Below are positions 7,200 to 14,782 of a stretch of DNA of 64,000 nt, in pieces (position 1 is the stretch's first letter; each line of letters starts with the position of its first letter). The position numbers and the translations under genes were made by a program. The stretch is taken from contig NZ_CAMDRE010000001.1 in NCBI RefSeq assembly GCF_945906775.1, positions 2,108,001 to 2,172,000 of the forward strand, read 5' to 3'. The stretch is from Citrobacter sp. Marseille-Q6884 (lineage in GTDB: Bacteria > Pseudomonadota > Gammaproteobacteria > Enterobacterales > Enterobacteriaceae). The notes under the pieces were generated by a model. That model worked only from the letters and a program-made list of their open reading frames with translations, made no database searches and was not told where the DNA came from.

Positions 7200-7956
7200 A
7201 AATGCTATGAATCACATTTTGCACCCTATGCACAAAAATGGCTTGCTGTTTGTCCCTTGCCTCGTCTATGGTTATAGCGCACCAGCAAAATCTGGTGTCA
7301 GGATTGGCGTCCTGGAATTGTCAAAGGCGATACCCGACGCGCCTAGCGTCTTTTTTTGTATCGTTAGTTCAGTACACCCTTTTTTGGTCGGTGCGTGTAT
7401 AATCCGCGCCGCTCGCGAAATTATGGTGGGCTGGATGGGGGCTTCTTCGGAAGCGCCGGTTACCTTTGACGCCGGTTACGCCAACCCTGTTCAGTCCATC
7501 ACCAGTGAAATTGGCGTTTCCGGTGATGGGTTTTATACCCAGTCAAAGGAGGCTGCCACATGCTGGCTACTATCCCTACCCAAAATCCGCAATTTATCTG
7601 GATTATTGCCGCTGTTCGCCGCGATTGTCCGACAATCAAGCCTGTTCTCCACCATGTTGCTGCTGCTTCTGAGCGTGATGCTCGTCGCTCTCTGGTGCGT
7701 GATCACGTCTGTTTCTTCGCTGGCCGTATCTCTGTGCAGGGGGTGCGCCATGATTAAGATTTACGATCTCCCCATCGACCCTAAAGAGCGTTCGGCCAAT
7801 CTCATTTCACTGGCATTGCTGATGGATGAAGTATTGAAAGGCAACGCTGACAACCGGGATGAATACCTGGCTGCGCTAATCTCCCTTTTTGAAGTATACG
7901 CCCGCGACTTACACAGCCTGCTGGAAGGTCACGCCCTGCCGGAGGTGACGCTATGA
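7192..7956 (+). CDS. Ash-family frame (long open frame overlapping Icd-like gene)
   Basis: The first 125 codons resemble the Ash protein family of P4-like elements: LFVPCLVYGYSAPAKSG near residue 18, MVGWMGASSEAPVTF near 78 and YANPVQS. The frame then stays open through the Icd-like gene (7560-7757, another frame) and ends as the 68-residue protein at 7750-7956 in the same frame. A natural product may therefore be the Ash-like part alone, a 254-residue fusion, or nothing. P4 Ash is linked to control of lysogeny and immunity. The start at 7192 overlaps the rha-like stop. I regard the Ash-like part as plausible and the full fusion as doubtful. Confidence 0.45.
   Translation: MRKNAMNHILHPMHKNGLLFVPCLVYGYSAPAKSGVRIGVLELSKAIPDAPSVFFCIVSSVHPFLVGACIIRAAREIMVGWMGASSEAPVTFDAGYANPVQSITSEIGVSGDGFYTQSKEAATCWLLSLPKIRNLSGLLPLFAAIVRQSSLFSTMLLLLLSVMLVALWCVITSVSSLAVSLCRGCAMIKIYDLPIDPKERSANLISLALLMDEVLKGNADNRDEYLAALISLFEVYARDLHSLLEGHALPEVTL
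7560..7757 (+). CDS. Icd-like (host cell division inhibitor-like) small protein
   Basis: A 65-residue protein matching the Icd-like family annotated in P4- and P1-type elements: PQFIWIIAAVRRDCPTIKPV, then ERDARRSLVRDHVCFFAGRI and VRHD at the end. The P1 founder blocks host division when expressed; function here is inferred from family only. It starts at ATG 7560 after a good AAGGAGG site, sits wholly within the long Ash-type frame, and its end overlaps the ATG of the next small gene at 7750. The dense overlap of Ash, Icd and a downstream ORF is typical of this gene block. Confidence 0.75.
   Translation: MLATIPTQNPQFIWIIAAVRRDCPTIKPVLHHVAAASERDARRSLVRDHVCFFAGRISVQGVRHD
7750..7956 (+). CDS. 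Small hypothetical island protein
   Basis: A 68-residue acidic protein, MIKIYDLPIDPKERSANLIS onward, rich in leucine and probably all-helical. No family recognised. It is in the same frame as the Ash-type frame but its own ATG at 7750 overlaps the Icd-like gene's last codons, and the next gene starts at 7953 with an ATGA overlap. It is the first of five small tightly coupled genes leading into the primase, suggesting one early operon. Confidence 0.65.
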   Translation: MIKIYDLPIDPKERSANLISLALLMDEVLKGNADNRDEYLAALISLFEVYARDLHSLLEGHALPEVTL

Positions 7957-8150
7957 GCCGTGAAATTACTCTGCAACAAGCTGTAGAACGCGCACATCAA
8001 ACTGAAATTATCTGTCGTCTGATTGAGGATTACCCTCATCGCCTCGTTGATAGCGAGGTGTCCGCGATGGCTACTTTGTTGAAAAGACTGAGTGGCGATG
8101 TGGTGGCATGGCTGATTGAAGAACAGGCGCAGCGGGAGGGCAAAGCATGA
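7953..8150 (+). CDS. Small hypothetical island protein
   Basis: A 65-residue helical protein (LQQAVERAHQTEIICRLIED, then VVAWLIEEQAQREGKA). It shares its start with the previous stop (ATGA) and its stop with the next start, so translation is coupled. No known domain. Such short helical proteins upstream of the primase are common in P4-like islands; their roles are unknown. Confidence 0.7.
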   Translation: MSREITLQQAVERAHQTEIICRLIEDYPHRLVDSEVSAMATLLKRLSGDVVAWLIEEQAQREGKA

Positions 8151-8359
8151 GCAAAGTATCCCTGGCAGATTCTATTTGCCGTGTTCGTCAGGCGCAGGTC
8201 GTCTTATCTCTTTGGCTTGAAGCGATGAATAAAAACGATAACACCACGGATAATTTAATTGGCGCAATTATGTCTCTTCTGGATGGCATCCCTGAATTAA
8301 TGGATTCAGCAGAGGGTGAGTTGCTTGAGATGGACTTAAAAGCGAAGGAGAAGGCATGA
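8147..8359 (+). CDS. Small hypothetical island protein
   Basis: A 70-residue acidic, helical protein beginning MSKVSLADSICRVRQAQVVL, with a repeated sense of pattern to its two neighbours (short helices, hydrophobic core, charged end). Overlaps both neighbours by four bases. No family recognised and no membrane segment. Confidence 0.7.
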   Translation: MSKVSLADSICRVRQAQVVLSLWLEAMNKNDNTTDNLIGAIMSLLDGIPELMDSAEGELLEMDLKAKEKA

Positions 8360-8652
8360 ACATTTATAACGACTTTGTACGGGTTAGCTTCCCGGATACA
8401 GAAAAAGACGAGCTTATGGAATTGTCCGCCCGCGCAGAATGCGCAGCTGACAGCATCCTGAACGGGGTCGCGGCAGTCGGTAAGCTGATGTTCTATGCCG
8501 GTGATATTGATAGTGGTGTTTATGAGCCGACAGTGAGTGATTTTCGGGATATTGGCGGAATGCTGATGGAGCTAATGCCGCTGGCTCGGGCGTTAACTGA
8601 TACCGCAGCAAATGCAGAGTGCCAGTGCCGCCAGATGGGGAAAATCAAATGA
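8356..8652 (+). CDS. Hypothetical island protein
   Basis: A 98-residue protein (MNIYNDFVRVSFPDTEKDEL onward) with alanine- and leucine-rich helices (ARAECAADSILNGVAAVGKL). It ends in a cysteine-bearing tail AECQCRQMGKIK. It resembles small DUF proteins found beside P4-type primases, but I cannot name the family. Coupled to both neighbours by ATGA-type overlaps. Confidence 0.7.
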   Translation: MNIYNDFVRVSFPDTEKDELMELSARAECAADSILNGVAAVGKLMFYAGDIDSGVYEPTVSDFRDIGGMLMELMPLARALTDTAANAECQCRQMGKIK

Positions 8653-9044
8653 ACGAGAAGACTAAAAACACACTGTCGGAACAGGCTGATTTAGCCATCA
8701 GCACAGAACTCGGTGAACAGGTCGCAAAGGTTGCCGGGGCTGTCTGGGTTCACAATCTGGCTACTACCGGAGCGGAGGCGGTGACCATCAATACCCCTGA
8801 AGGTCGCACTGTTGAATCAGCGTTAAGGCCGTCAGATGTAACGGATTTAATTTGCGCCTTTCTGTTTCCTGCTATGCAGGCAGTACACAAGGATAACTGG
8901 AAGTTAACCCTGAGTGCTGAGTTTGATTTATGGCTCAGGCCGGATAAGCAGCTTTCGGATTACGGAATAACCAAATGGGGCATGCTGATTAATCACATTG
9001 CGAATGCTATTGACCATGTGGGGTATGGCGATGCGAAACATTGA
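8649..9044 (+). CDS. Hypothetical island protein upstream of primase
   Basis: A 131-residue soluble protein, MNEKTKNTLSEQADLAISTE onward. I chose ATG 8649, which overlaps the preceding stop; a longer in-frame start at 8619 lies inside the previous gene. No recognised domain. The C-terminal end runs past the primase start at 9031 by 14 bases. Position implies an early function with the replication genes. Confidence 0.7.
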   Translation: MNEKTKNTLSEQADLAISTELGEQVAKVAGAVWVHNLATTGAEAVTINTPEGRTVESALRPSDVTDLICAFLFPAMQAVHKDNWKLTLSAEFDLWLRPDKQLSDYGITKWGMLINHIANAIDHVGYGDAKH

Positions 9045-11787
9045 TGTGATTCGCCAGGTATCAGATGCCTCCCGTGGTCGCTGGCCGGATATCCTGTCCA
9101 TGCTGGGTATTGATGTTCCTGCCTCACCACGTGCGCAGGTGGCATGTCCGGCCTGTGGGGGTAAAGATCGCTTTCGCTTCGATGATGACGGACGCGGGGC
9201 ACACTTCTGTAACGCATGTGGTGCCGGTGATGGTCTGGAACTGGTGAAAAAAGTTAATCAGTGCGACACCACACGTGCGGCTCTGATGGTTGCTGATGTG
9301 TTGGGGATGGATGTGCAGACCCTGCATGCACCTACCCGCCAGGACAATGACCAGCGCCTGCAGGAACAGGCAGAGAGGCGGGTGAAGCAGGAGAAACAGA
9401 AGGCCGGGGAGGAGGAGGAACGCGCCGCCCGATTTACGGTGCGACTGGATAAGCTGATGGCGAAGACACAGCCAGGAGAGGCGGCGTATCTGGCAGGTAA
9501 GGGGTTGTCGGGCTTTATGTTCCCTGTCCTGTCTGACGGTTCGCTGCTGCTTACGCTGGTGGATGAGTCCGGCGCGGCGGTGGCGGCGCAGACCATCAAG
9601 GCAGATGGTGAGAAGCGTTTGCTCTACGGTTCGGCGAAGAAGGGGGCATATCGCGCCATAAACACAACAGAATCGCCGCAGACAGTGATTATAGGCGAAG
9701 GGCTGGCGACCGTTCTTTCCGTTCACCTGATGTGTCCTGAGGCGCTGGCAGTGGTTGCTATTGATGCGGGTAATCTGCTGCCAGTGGCGCAGGTAATGCG
9801 CCGGAAATATCCGCTGGCGCAGATCATCATTGCTGCCGACAACGACATCAGGCCGGATGAATCCAACACAGGGAAGGATGCCGCAGAGAACGCTGCGATT
9901 GCTGTCTCGGGCTGGGTTGCGCTGCCACCTTGCGATGAAAAATCCGACTGGGACGACCTGCGCCAGCATGACGGCATCCATTCTACCAGCCTCCTATTCA
10001 ATGAATCGTTATACCAGCCTCAGGGAAAAGAAGTGACCGGACAGACAGAAGTAACCGGGATCGCATCCCGAGAAGACCTTATAAAACCTAATGTGCAAAA
10101 GCCTTTTGTTAGCCTTCGACATGGCGGCCTTTACTGGGTGGAGCCCAAGCACAACAAGGACACCGGGGAGACTGACGAAAAGGAAACGTGGCTGTGCGAT
10201 GAACTGGCAACAGTAGGGATCGGACAGGACGGGCGCGAAAGCTATCTGGTTATCAGACTCAGACCAGAGGGCAGCGCAGCCGTAATGTTTGAGGCGGTTC
10301 CGCGTCGTGAGGTTGGACAGCCTGCCGGATGGGCACGATTACGCTCGCGTGGTGTGAATATCACGACCCGCAAATCTCTGCTCGATATCCTGGGTGATCA
10401 CCTGCAGAGAAAGGGAGAGCGGACTCAGTGGACCATAACGCAGACAGCGGGCTGGCACTGCGGGGCATACGTCATGCCTGACGGTGAAATCGTTGGCAAA
10501 CCAGATATGCCGGTTGCGTTCAGTGGTGGTACATCTGCGGTAGCGGGTTATGTGGTACGTGGCAGCGCGAAGCAGTGGCGCGACAACGTGGCGGCGCTGA
10601 TGCGGGGTAATCAGTCAATGATGCTGGGCGCACTGGTGGCGTTTGCCGCTCCGCTTAACTCACTGGCGGGGGGTTCCTGTTTCGGCATTCACCTGTTTGC
10701 GCAGTCCTCGGCAGGCAAGACCACGACTGTTGAGGCGGCATCGAGTATCTACGGTGTACCCGACATGCTGAAACTATCATGGTTTACCACCGCCTACGGA
10801 ATGACGGTCGAGGCCGCATCACGCAATGACGGTTTTCTGCCAATCGATGAGATCGGCCAGGGTGGTGACGCACGTCAGGTATCTACCAGCGCGTACACGC
10901 TGTTTAATGGCGTGGGCAAGGTTCAGGGAGCCAAAGAAGGCGGTAACCGCGCGGTGTTGCGCTGGACAGTGGCTGCGCTGAGTACCGGTGAAGAAGATTT
11001 CGAAACTTTCATGCTGAAAAACGGGCTCAGCCCTAAAGCCGGGCAACTCGTGCGTCTGGTCAGTGTGCCGTTTGTGGATACTGTGGAGTTTAATGGCATG
11101 GATGATGGTGATCAGCATTCCCGGGCCATTAAACGGGAAGCTGCCCGCTATTGTGGTGCTGTCGGGCGTGAGTGGATCGCGCTGCTGGCAGCAGATAAAG
11201 AATCGGCTATTCAGATGGTGAATGCGCGTGAAGAGGAGTGGATCAGTAACCTGCCGGATGGCGCATCGCCGCAGGTTAAGCGTGTGGCTTCCCGGTTCTC
11301 GTTGCTCGATGCTGCTGCCACACTGTCAGCATCACTTACTGGGTGGATCTCCAGCGAGTGTAGTGCTGCTGTCCGCCAGAGCTTTAATGACTGGCTGGAA
11401 AGTTATGGTCTGGGTAATCGTGAGAAGCACCAGGTTGTCACGCGCGCACGTGACTTTATTCAGCGATATGGCCTTTCTCGCTTCCAGCCTTATACCACCA
11501 GCAAGATAAACGGCAACATGGATGAGACCCACGCACAGCGCATCCTGAATCTTGCCGGATATCTGGTGGATGGTCGCCGGGAGGACGGGCGTAAGGAGTA
11601 TCACATCATTCCATCCGTGTTCGAGGTGGAGATCCTTTGCGGCATACAGAAAAAACTGGGTGGTGAAGCCCTGGAAGATGCCGGGATGTTGATTCGCAAA
11701 GAGAAAGGGAGGCTGGACAGTCGCACCATCAGCATTAACGGGACTCAGCAGAGGTTTGTGGTGCTGGTTGATGTGGAGGAAGACTAA
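9031..11787 (+). CDS. TOPRIM/DUF927 primase-helicase
   Basis: A 918-residue replication protein of satellites and islands, expected to prime and unwind DNA for autonomous replication. Order: zinc ribbon (CPACGG near residue 38 and CNACGAG near 60), central TOPRIM region (IIGEGLATVLS near 212, then IIAADND near 260), and a C-terminal DUF927 helicase-like ATPase with Walker A SSAGKTTTVEAA (about 555) and a Walker B-like LPIDEIGQG (about 603). ATG 9031 is preceded by GGGGT at a good distance; in-frame ATGs at 8998 and 9025 are possible. It differs from P4 alpha in its DUF927 C-terminus. A noncoding GGGATAA cluster follows, then ssb. Confidence 0.9.
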   Translation: MRNIDVIRQVSDASRGRWPDILSMLGIDVPASPRAQVACPACGGKDRFRFDDDGRGAHFCNACGAGDGLELVKKVNQCDTTRAALMVADVLGMDVQTLHAPTRQDNDQRLQEQAERRVKQEKQKAGEEEERAARFTVRLDKLMAKTQPGEAAYLAGKGLSGFMFPVLSDGSLLLTLVDESGAAVAAQTIKADGEKRLLYGSAKKGAYRAINTTESPQTVIIGEGLATVLSVHLMCPEALAVVAIDAGNLLPVAQVMRRKYPLAQIIIAADNDIRPDESNTGKDAAENAAIAVSGWVALPPCDEKSDWDDLRQHDGIHSTSLLFNESLYQPQGKEVTGQTEVTGIASREDLIKPNVQKPFVSLRHGGLYWVEPKHNKDTGETDEKETWLCDELATVGIGQDGRESYLVIRLRPEGSAAVMFEAVPRREVGQPAGWARLRSRGVNITTRKSLLDILGDHLQRKGERTQWTITQTAGWHCGAYVMPDGEIVGKPDMPVAFSGGTSAVAGYVVRGSAKQWRDNVAALMRGNQSMMLGALVAFAAPLNSLAGGSCFGIHLFAQSSAGKTTTVEAASSIYGVPDMLKLSWFTTAYGMTVEAASRNDGFLPIDEIGQGGDARQVSTSAYTLFNGVGKVQGAKEGGNRAVLRWTVAALSTGEEDFETFMLKNGLSPKAGQLVRLVSVPFVDTVEFNGMDDGDQHSRAIKREAARYCGAVGREWIALLAADKESAIQMVNAREEEWISNLPDGASPQVKRVASRFSLLDAAATLSASLTGWISSECSAAVRQSFNDWLESYGLGNREKHQVVTRARDFIQRYGLSRFQPYTTSKINGNMDETHAQRILNLAGYLVDGRREDGRKEYHIIPSVFEVEILCGIQKKLGGEALEDAGMLIRKEKGRLDSRTISINGTQQRFVVLVDVEED

Positions 11788-11826
11788 TCCAGCCAGTAAT
11801 AAATCTCTTATACGCGCGTAAATGGC

Positions 11827-11925
11827 TGGGATAAGTGGGATAACGGGATAAATGAATACTGATTGCTTATATAACAGTAATTTAATGCATATAGGTTTAT
11901 CCCAAAGTTATCCCAAGTTATCCCG
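11827..11925. repeat. GGGATAA inverted repeat cluster upstream of ssb
   Basis: Three direct copies of (T/C)GGGATAA at 11827, 11836 and 11844 face three inverse copies TTATCCC(A/G) at 11897, 11908 and 11918 across an AT-rich 45-base spacer. The cluster fills the gap between the primase stop and ssb. A second cluster with the same unit (five direct, two inverse) lies at 21832-21947 before another short gene. This looks like an operator set or replication initiator sites shared by both loci. Confidence 0.75.
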
Positions 11926-11977
11926 CAAAAGAGGTCTTTACGAGCCGATTTGTATCTACATCATGAGGGTTTTACCC

Positions 11978-12427
11978 ATGACAGCACAGATTTCAGCATA
12001 CGGGCGGCTGGTGGCCGATGTGCAGAGCAAAACGACCAGCACAGGGAATCAGATGGCATTCACCCGCATGGCGGTGATGTTGCCGTGCCAGAAAGCAGAG
12101 AACGGAGAGGCCACCTTCTGGCTGGCAATAACAGCATTTGGCAAACAGGCCGAAGCGCTTGCGAAACATCAGAAAGGCGACATGTTGAGCGTGGCGGGCA
12201 ATATGCAGATGAGTCAGTGGACGGGCAGCGACGGTGGTACCCAGACCGGGTATCAGGTGATCGTCGACAGCGTGATCAGCGCCAGAACGGTTCGCCCGGG
12301 CAGTAAGAAAGGGCAGCAGGGACAGGCTACAGATGCTCTACGCCGGGCGAAGGAGCAGCGACCACCAGCGCAGGGCTATGACGACTATGACCAGAGCCAG
12401 CCTTACGACGATCAGATCCCTTTCTGA
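11978..12427 (+). CDS. ssb: Single-stranded DNA-binding protein
   Basis: A 149-residue SSB with an N-terminal OB fold (QISAYGRLVADVQSKTTSTG, then FTRMAVMLPC, WLAITAFGKQAEAL), a short disordered linker with QGQ and DDYDQSQPYDD, and the acidic tip DDQIPF. The tip departs from DDDIPF by one residue. It coats single-stranded DNA during replication of the element and recruits partners. I chose ATG 11978 because GAGGG lies eight bases upstream and the fold begins directly after it; in-frame upstream starts would run into the TTATCCC repeats. It follows the primase and is probably controlled through the repeat cluster. Confidence 0.92.
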   Translation: MTAQISAYGRLVADVQSKTTSTGNQMAFTRMAVMLPCQKAENGEATFWLAITAFGKQAEALAKHQKGDMLSVAGNMQMSQWTGSDGGTQTGYQVIVDSVISARTVRPGSKKGQQGQATDALRRAKEQRPPAQGYDDYDQSQPYDDQIPF

Positions 12428-12438
12428 GGATGCCGAAA

Positions 12439-12909
12439 ATGACAGAACAAAAACGCCCGGTATTGAGCCTGAAATGCGCCACAGGAGGCGCAGCGGAAAA
12501 AACACCCAGCAACACGGACTCAGCAGAGAAGGCGGCTCACGCAGGCGCAGCAGCAGACACAAAGCGCAGCCGGTACAACCGCAAAAAGCTGGAGCTGCTG
12601 ATCACTCACTGGCCTGCTGCTTTCAGCCTGGACGTACCGCGCCCGCTGGCGATTGGCACCGCCGAAATGATATCAGCCGATATGTGCTCCCGGGGCATTA
12701 CCGGGGCGGGCAAGATCCGGGCCGCCGTTGCGATGTACACCCGGCGCGCATCCTATCTGAGAGCACTGATTGCTGGCGGGTCTCGTTATAACTTGGCGGG
12801 AGAACCTGTAGGGGTGGTGACACCGGAGCAGCAGCGACTGGCGCGAGAAAACCTCTCTGCCATGAACGGTAAGATCTCGGTAAGGGGGGACCATGCGCCT
12901 GACGCCTGA
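12439..12909 (+). CDS. ProQ/FinO-family RNA-binding protein
   Basis: A 156-residue protein. The first 45 residues are low-complexity (TGGAAEKTPSNTDSAEKAAH). Residues about 50-140 fit the FinO/ProQ RNA chaperone domain: HWPAAFSLDVPRPLAIGTAE, a charged loop, then AVAMYTRRASYLRALIAGGS and RYNLAGEPVGVVTPEQQRLA. FinO-type proteins bind sRNA stem-loops and set gene expression of plasmids. The ATG at 12439 is chosen because GAGGA sits eight bases before it; ATG 12430 is also in frame. Its last codons overlap the next gene by 17 bases. Confidence 0.85.
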   Translation: MTEQKRPVLSLKCATGGAAEKTPSNTDSAEKAAHAGAAADTKRSRYNRKKLELLITHWPAAFSLDVPRPLAIGTAEMISADMCSRGITGAGKIRAAVAMYTRRASYLRALIAGGSRYNLAGEPVGVVTPEQQRLARENLSAMNGKISVRGDHAPDA

Positions 12910-13882
12910 ACAGAAAGCGGAAATCATTCGCCTTAAGCGCCGCGGTCTGGGATATGGACGCATTTCCGGCGAGCTGGGTATAAAAGTCACCACTGTGCGC
13001 GCCGTCTGTAAGCGTAGCGGCCTGTTTGATGACAACCCGGCCCACGCTGCGCTGTTTACCATCCCGGAGCCGGTACACAGCTGCGAGCTGGCGACGGTAA
13101 AGCCGCTACCGCCGCAGAAAGTGGTAACCGGGCATAAGCAGACTGATGCTTATCTCTGGGTGTTGGAGGTGATTCAGCTGAACGAACCGGCGCACCTGGT
13201 CGACGCCGAGGAAGCCCTGCAGAAGCTGACAATCAAACCGAAAGACGCAGAGAAGCGTTACCGTGACTGGCTGGTGCTCAACGGTACAGACCTACTCAAC
13301 GTGGCGTTTGGCACGATGTTCATGGACGATCCCCAGCACTTCATCCGCCGGGCAAAGGATGGTATTGCCAATGCCCGCCAAGTGAGGGCGCATTACGGCA
13401 GCTATGATGCTGCGATGGAGCCGGTGGCCGCCGAGCTGCTGATTGACCAGTCAGCGCTGCTGGTGGGCGATGACTTCGGTATGACAGAAGAGGAGTCAGC
13501 CGAAGGCGCTACCTATGGCATTGATCGTCATCTTGAGGTCGAAAGTGCCCGCATGGTTGCGCAAGATGGATTTAGCGACGTCCTGCCAGATCCGCACACC
13601 CTTTCTGACGTGGTGCGAGAGTTTGAATACTGGAACTGGCTGTATGAGATGCGCCACACCGCCAGTAAGGAGCTGGGCTGGCAGTACGGTGCGGATCAGC
13701 GCCAAGAGATAAGTGACCGGGAGGACTGGCTCGATGGCAAGCTGGCAGCCCTACGCCCACGCCACCAGCGCGAAGCAGTGGACGTGTTGAAATGGCTGTT
13801 ACAGAGCGAGCGGCACGACGGCAGGGACGAGCTGGACGAAATCCTGATTAACCTCGTCAGTGGGCAGGGAGCAATTGAGTGA
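12893..13882 (+). CDS. Helix-turn-helix protein of unknown function
   Basis: A 329-residue soluble protein. Residues 1-42 form a resolvase/transposase-like helix-turn-helix (LTPEQKAEIIRLKRRGLGYG, then RISGELGIKVTTVRAVCKRS). A second helical region starts at YLWVLEVIQLNEPAHLVDAE (about 87) and includes DDPQHFIRRAKDGIANARQV (about 147); the C-terminal part (about 240-329) is charged and helical. I do not recognise the family. It starts at ATG 12893 after GGGGGG and is the last gene before the repeat/terminator gap. A DNA-binding regulatory or replication role is only inferred. Confidence 0.75.
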   Translation: MRLTPEQKAEIIRLKRRGLGYGRISGELGIKVTTVRAVCKRSGLFDDNPAHAALFTIPEPVHSCELATVKPLPPQKVVTGHKQTDAYLWVLEVIQLNEPAHLVDAEEALQKLTIKPKDAEKRYRDWLVLNGTDLLNVAFGTMFMDDPQHFIRRAKDGIANARQVRAHYGSYDAAMEPVAAELLIDQSALLVGDDFGMTEEESAEGATYGIDRHLEVESARMVAQDGFSDVLPDPHTLSDVVREFEYWNWLYEMRHTASKELGWQYGADQRQEISDREDWLDGKLAALRPRHQREAVDVLKWLLQSERHDGRDELDEILINLVSGQGAIE

Positions 13883-13932
13883 GGCGCTGATCTGGAAGAA
13901 AGAGTAATGCGACACCAGAAAGGCTTGTTCCC

Positions 13933-13989
13933 GAGTTTTCGGAGTCCATAAAAAAGGGCAGTATCCAGCGTTTTTAGAGTCCATAAAAA
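13933..13989 (+). repeat. GAGTCCATAAA repeat, left copies
   Basis: GAGTTTTCGGAGTCCATAAA (13933-13952) is repeated exactly at 20944-20963, on the far side of the P22-type gene module. A diverged copy TTTTTAGAGTCCATAAAAA lies at 13971-13989. They are noncoding and in the same orientation as the distant copy. Confidence 0.85.
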
Positions 13990-14023
13990 TGGTTCGCAAG
14001 CCAGCGATAACTCCTGATAGCAG

Positions 14024-14047
14024 GCCACCTGAAAGGGTGGCTTTTTT
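14024..14047 (+). terminator. Intrinsic terminator before the P22-type module
   Basis: GCCACCTGAAAGGGTGGC followed by TTTTTT: a six- to seven-base stem with a short loop and a T-run. It separates the replication genes from the downstream module. Confidence 0.8.
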
Positions 14048-14113
14048 ACGCTCAGTTCATTTCGTATTTTGCAATATAATTAATGATCATTGCGTTTCAT
14101 GAAACTATAATGA

Positions 14114-14129
14114 CTGTATCAACATACAG
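14114..14129. promoter_or_regulatory. Candidate operator upstream of the 14143 gene
   Basis: CTGTATCAACATACAG is a perfect 6-base inverted repeat with a 4-base centre, placed about 14 bases before the start of the small ribbon-helix-helix-like gene, directly upstream of its GGAGG site. Autoregulation by that protein is a reasonable guess. Confidence 0.45.
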
Positions 14130-14142
14130 TAATGGAGGCTAT

Positions 14143-14304
14143 ATGGCTGTTTCAGTAAAACCGGTTTTGCTCAGTGAAAAACAGATGCAGGCCATCAAAA
14201 AGATTCAGGATGAACAGCGTAAAAAATCAGGGATTGGTGTAGCTCCTACTCTGCATGAAATTGCGCGTGGGCTGATGGATAAGGCGCTGGCGGGTTGTAT
14301 GTAG
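14143..14304 (+). CDS. Small probable ribbon-helix-helix regulator
   Basis: A 53-residue protein MAVSVKPVLLSEKQMQAIKK, then IGVAPTLHEIARGLMDKAL. The beta-strand, helix, helix layout fits a ribbon-helix-helix repressor or antitoxin. The ATG at 14143 is preceded by a strong GGAGG; the frame is open back to 14083 but that part overlaps the palindrome. No partner toxin gene follows; gp14 comes next after 16 bases, so it may control the ejection module. Confidence 0.6.
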   Translation: MAVSVKPVLLSEKQMQAIKKIQDEQRKKSGIGVAPTLHEIARGLMDKALAGCM

Positions 14305-14320
14305 AAACGGAAGGTAGCGC

Positions 14321-14782
14321 ATGGAACTAAAAATTATTGATGACCCAATGCGATTACAGGCCTTTCTGAACGATCCTGATAATACCGGGAACATTGTTGA
14401 GCCCGGTCAGCAGTACCATATCAAACCCGACGCTCTCTATCTGGGTGTTTTCGAAGGACTTCTTCTGGCTGGCATCCACGAAGTACGGAACTTCTGGCAT
14501 ACAGTTGTAGAGTGCCATGCGATTTACGAGCCGGGGTTCCGCGGCGAATACGCGCTAAATGGTCACCGCCTGTTTTGCCGCTGGCTTCTCGATAACTCCC
14601 CCTTCACCAACAGCATCACGATGGTTCCAGACACGACCAAATACGGCAGGGCAATTATTCGGTTGCTTGGAGCCAGGCGTGTCGGGCATCTGGACGATGC
14701 ATATATCAGCAGTGGAAAACCAGTCGGCGTAACTCTGTACCAGTTAACACGCCAGCAATATAAGGAATTTATCGAATGTTAA
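14321..14782 (+). CDS. P22 gp14-like head assembly protein
   Basis: A 153-residue protein matching the gp14/DUF2824 family of P22-like phages (PGQQYHIKPDALYLGVFEGL, IHEVRNFWHTVVECHAIYEP, YGRAIIRLLGARRVGHLDDA), an acetyltransferase-like fold of unclear activity. In P22, gene 14 lies directly before 7, 20 and 16 and is needed for infectious particles. The same order occurs here, with the stop overlapping the start of the gp7-like gene. Family call from motif recall; no search was possible. Confidence 0.8.
   Translation: MELKIIDDPMRLQAFLNDPDNTGNIVEPGQQYHIKPDALYLGVFEGLLLAGIHEVRNFWHTVVECHAIYEPGFRGEYALNGHRLFCRWLLDNSPFTNSITMVPDTTKYGRAIIRLLGARRVGHLDDAYISSGKPVGVTLYQLTRQQYKEFIEC

Noticed and set aside
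9124..9981. 285-codon minus-strand frame inside the primase gene
   Set aside because: Histidine/arginine-rich translation without family features; it is the shadow of a well-supported gene on the plus strand.
12333..12791. 152-codon plus-strand frame between ssb and the ProQ/FinO-like gene
   Set aside because: Overlaps both genes in another frame; composition is Arg/Ser-rich and unlike a folded protein.
14143..14304. Toxin-antitoxin pair starting with the RHH-like gene
   Set aside because: The following gene is a P22 gp14 homologue, not a toxin, and no short toxin-like ORF is adjacent.
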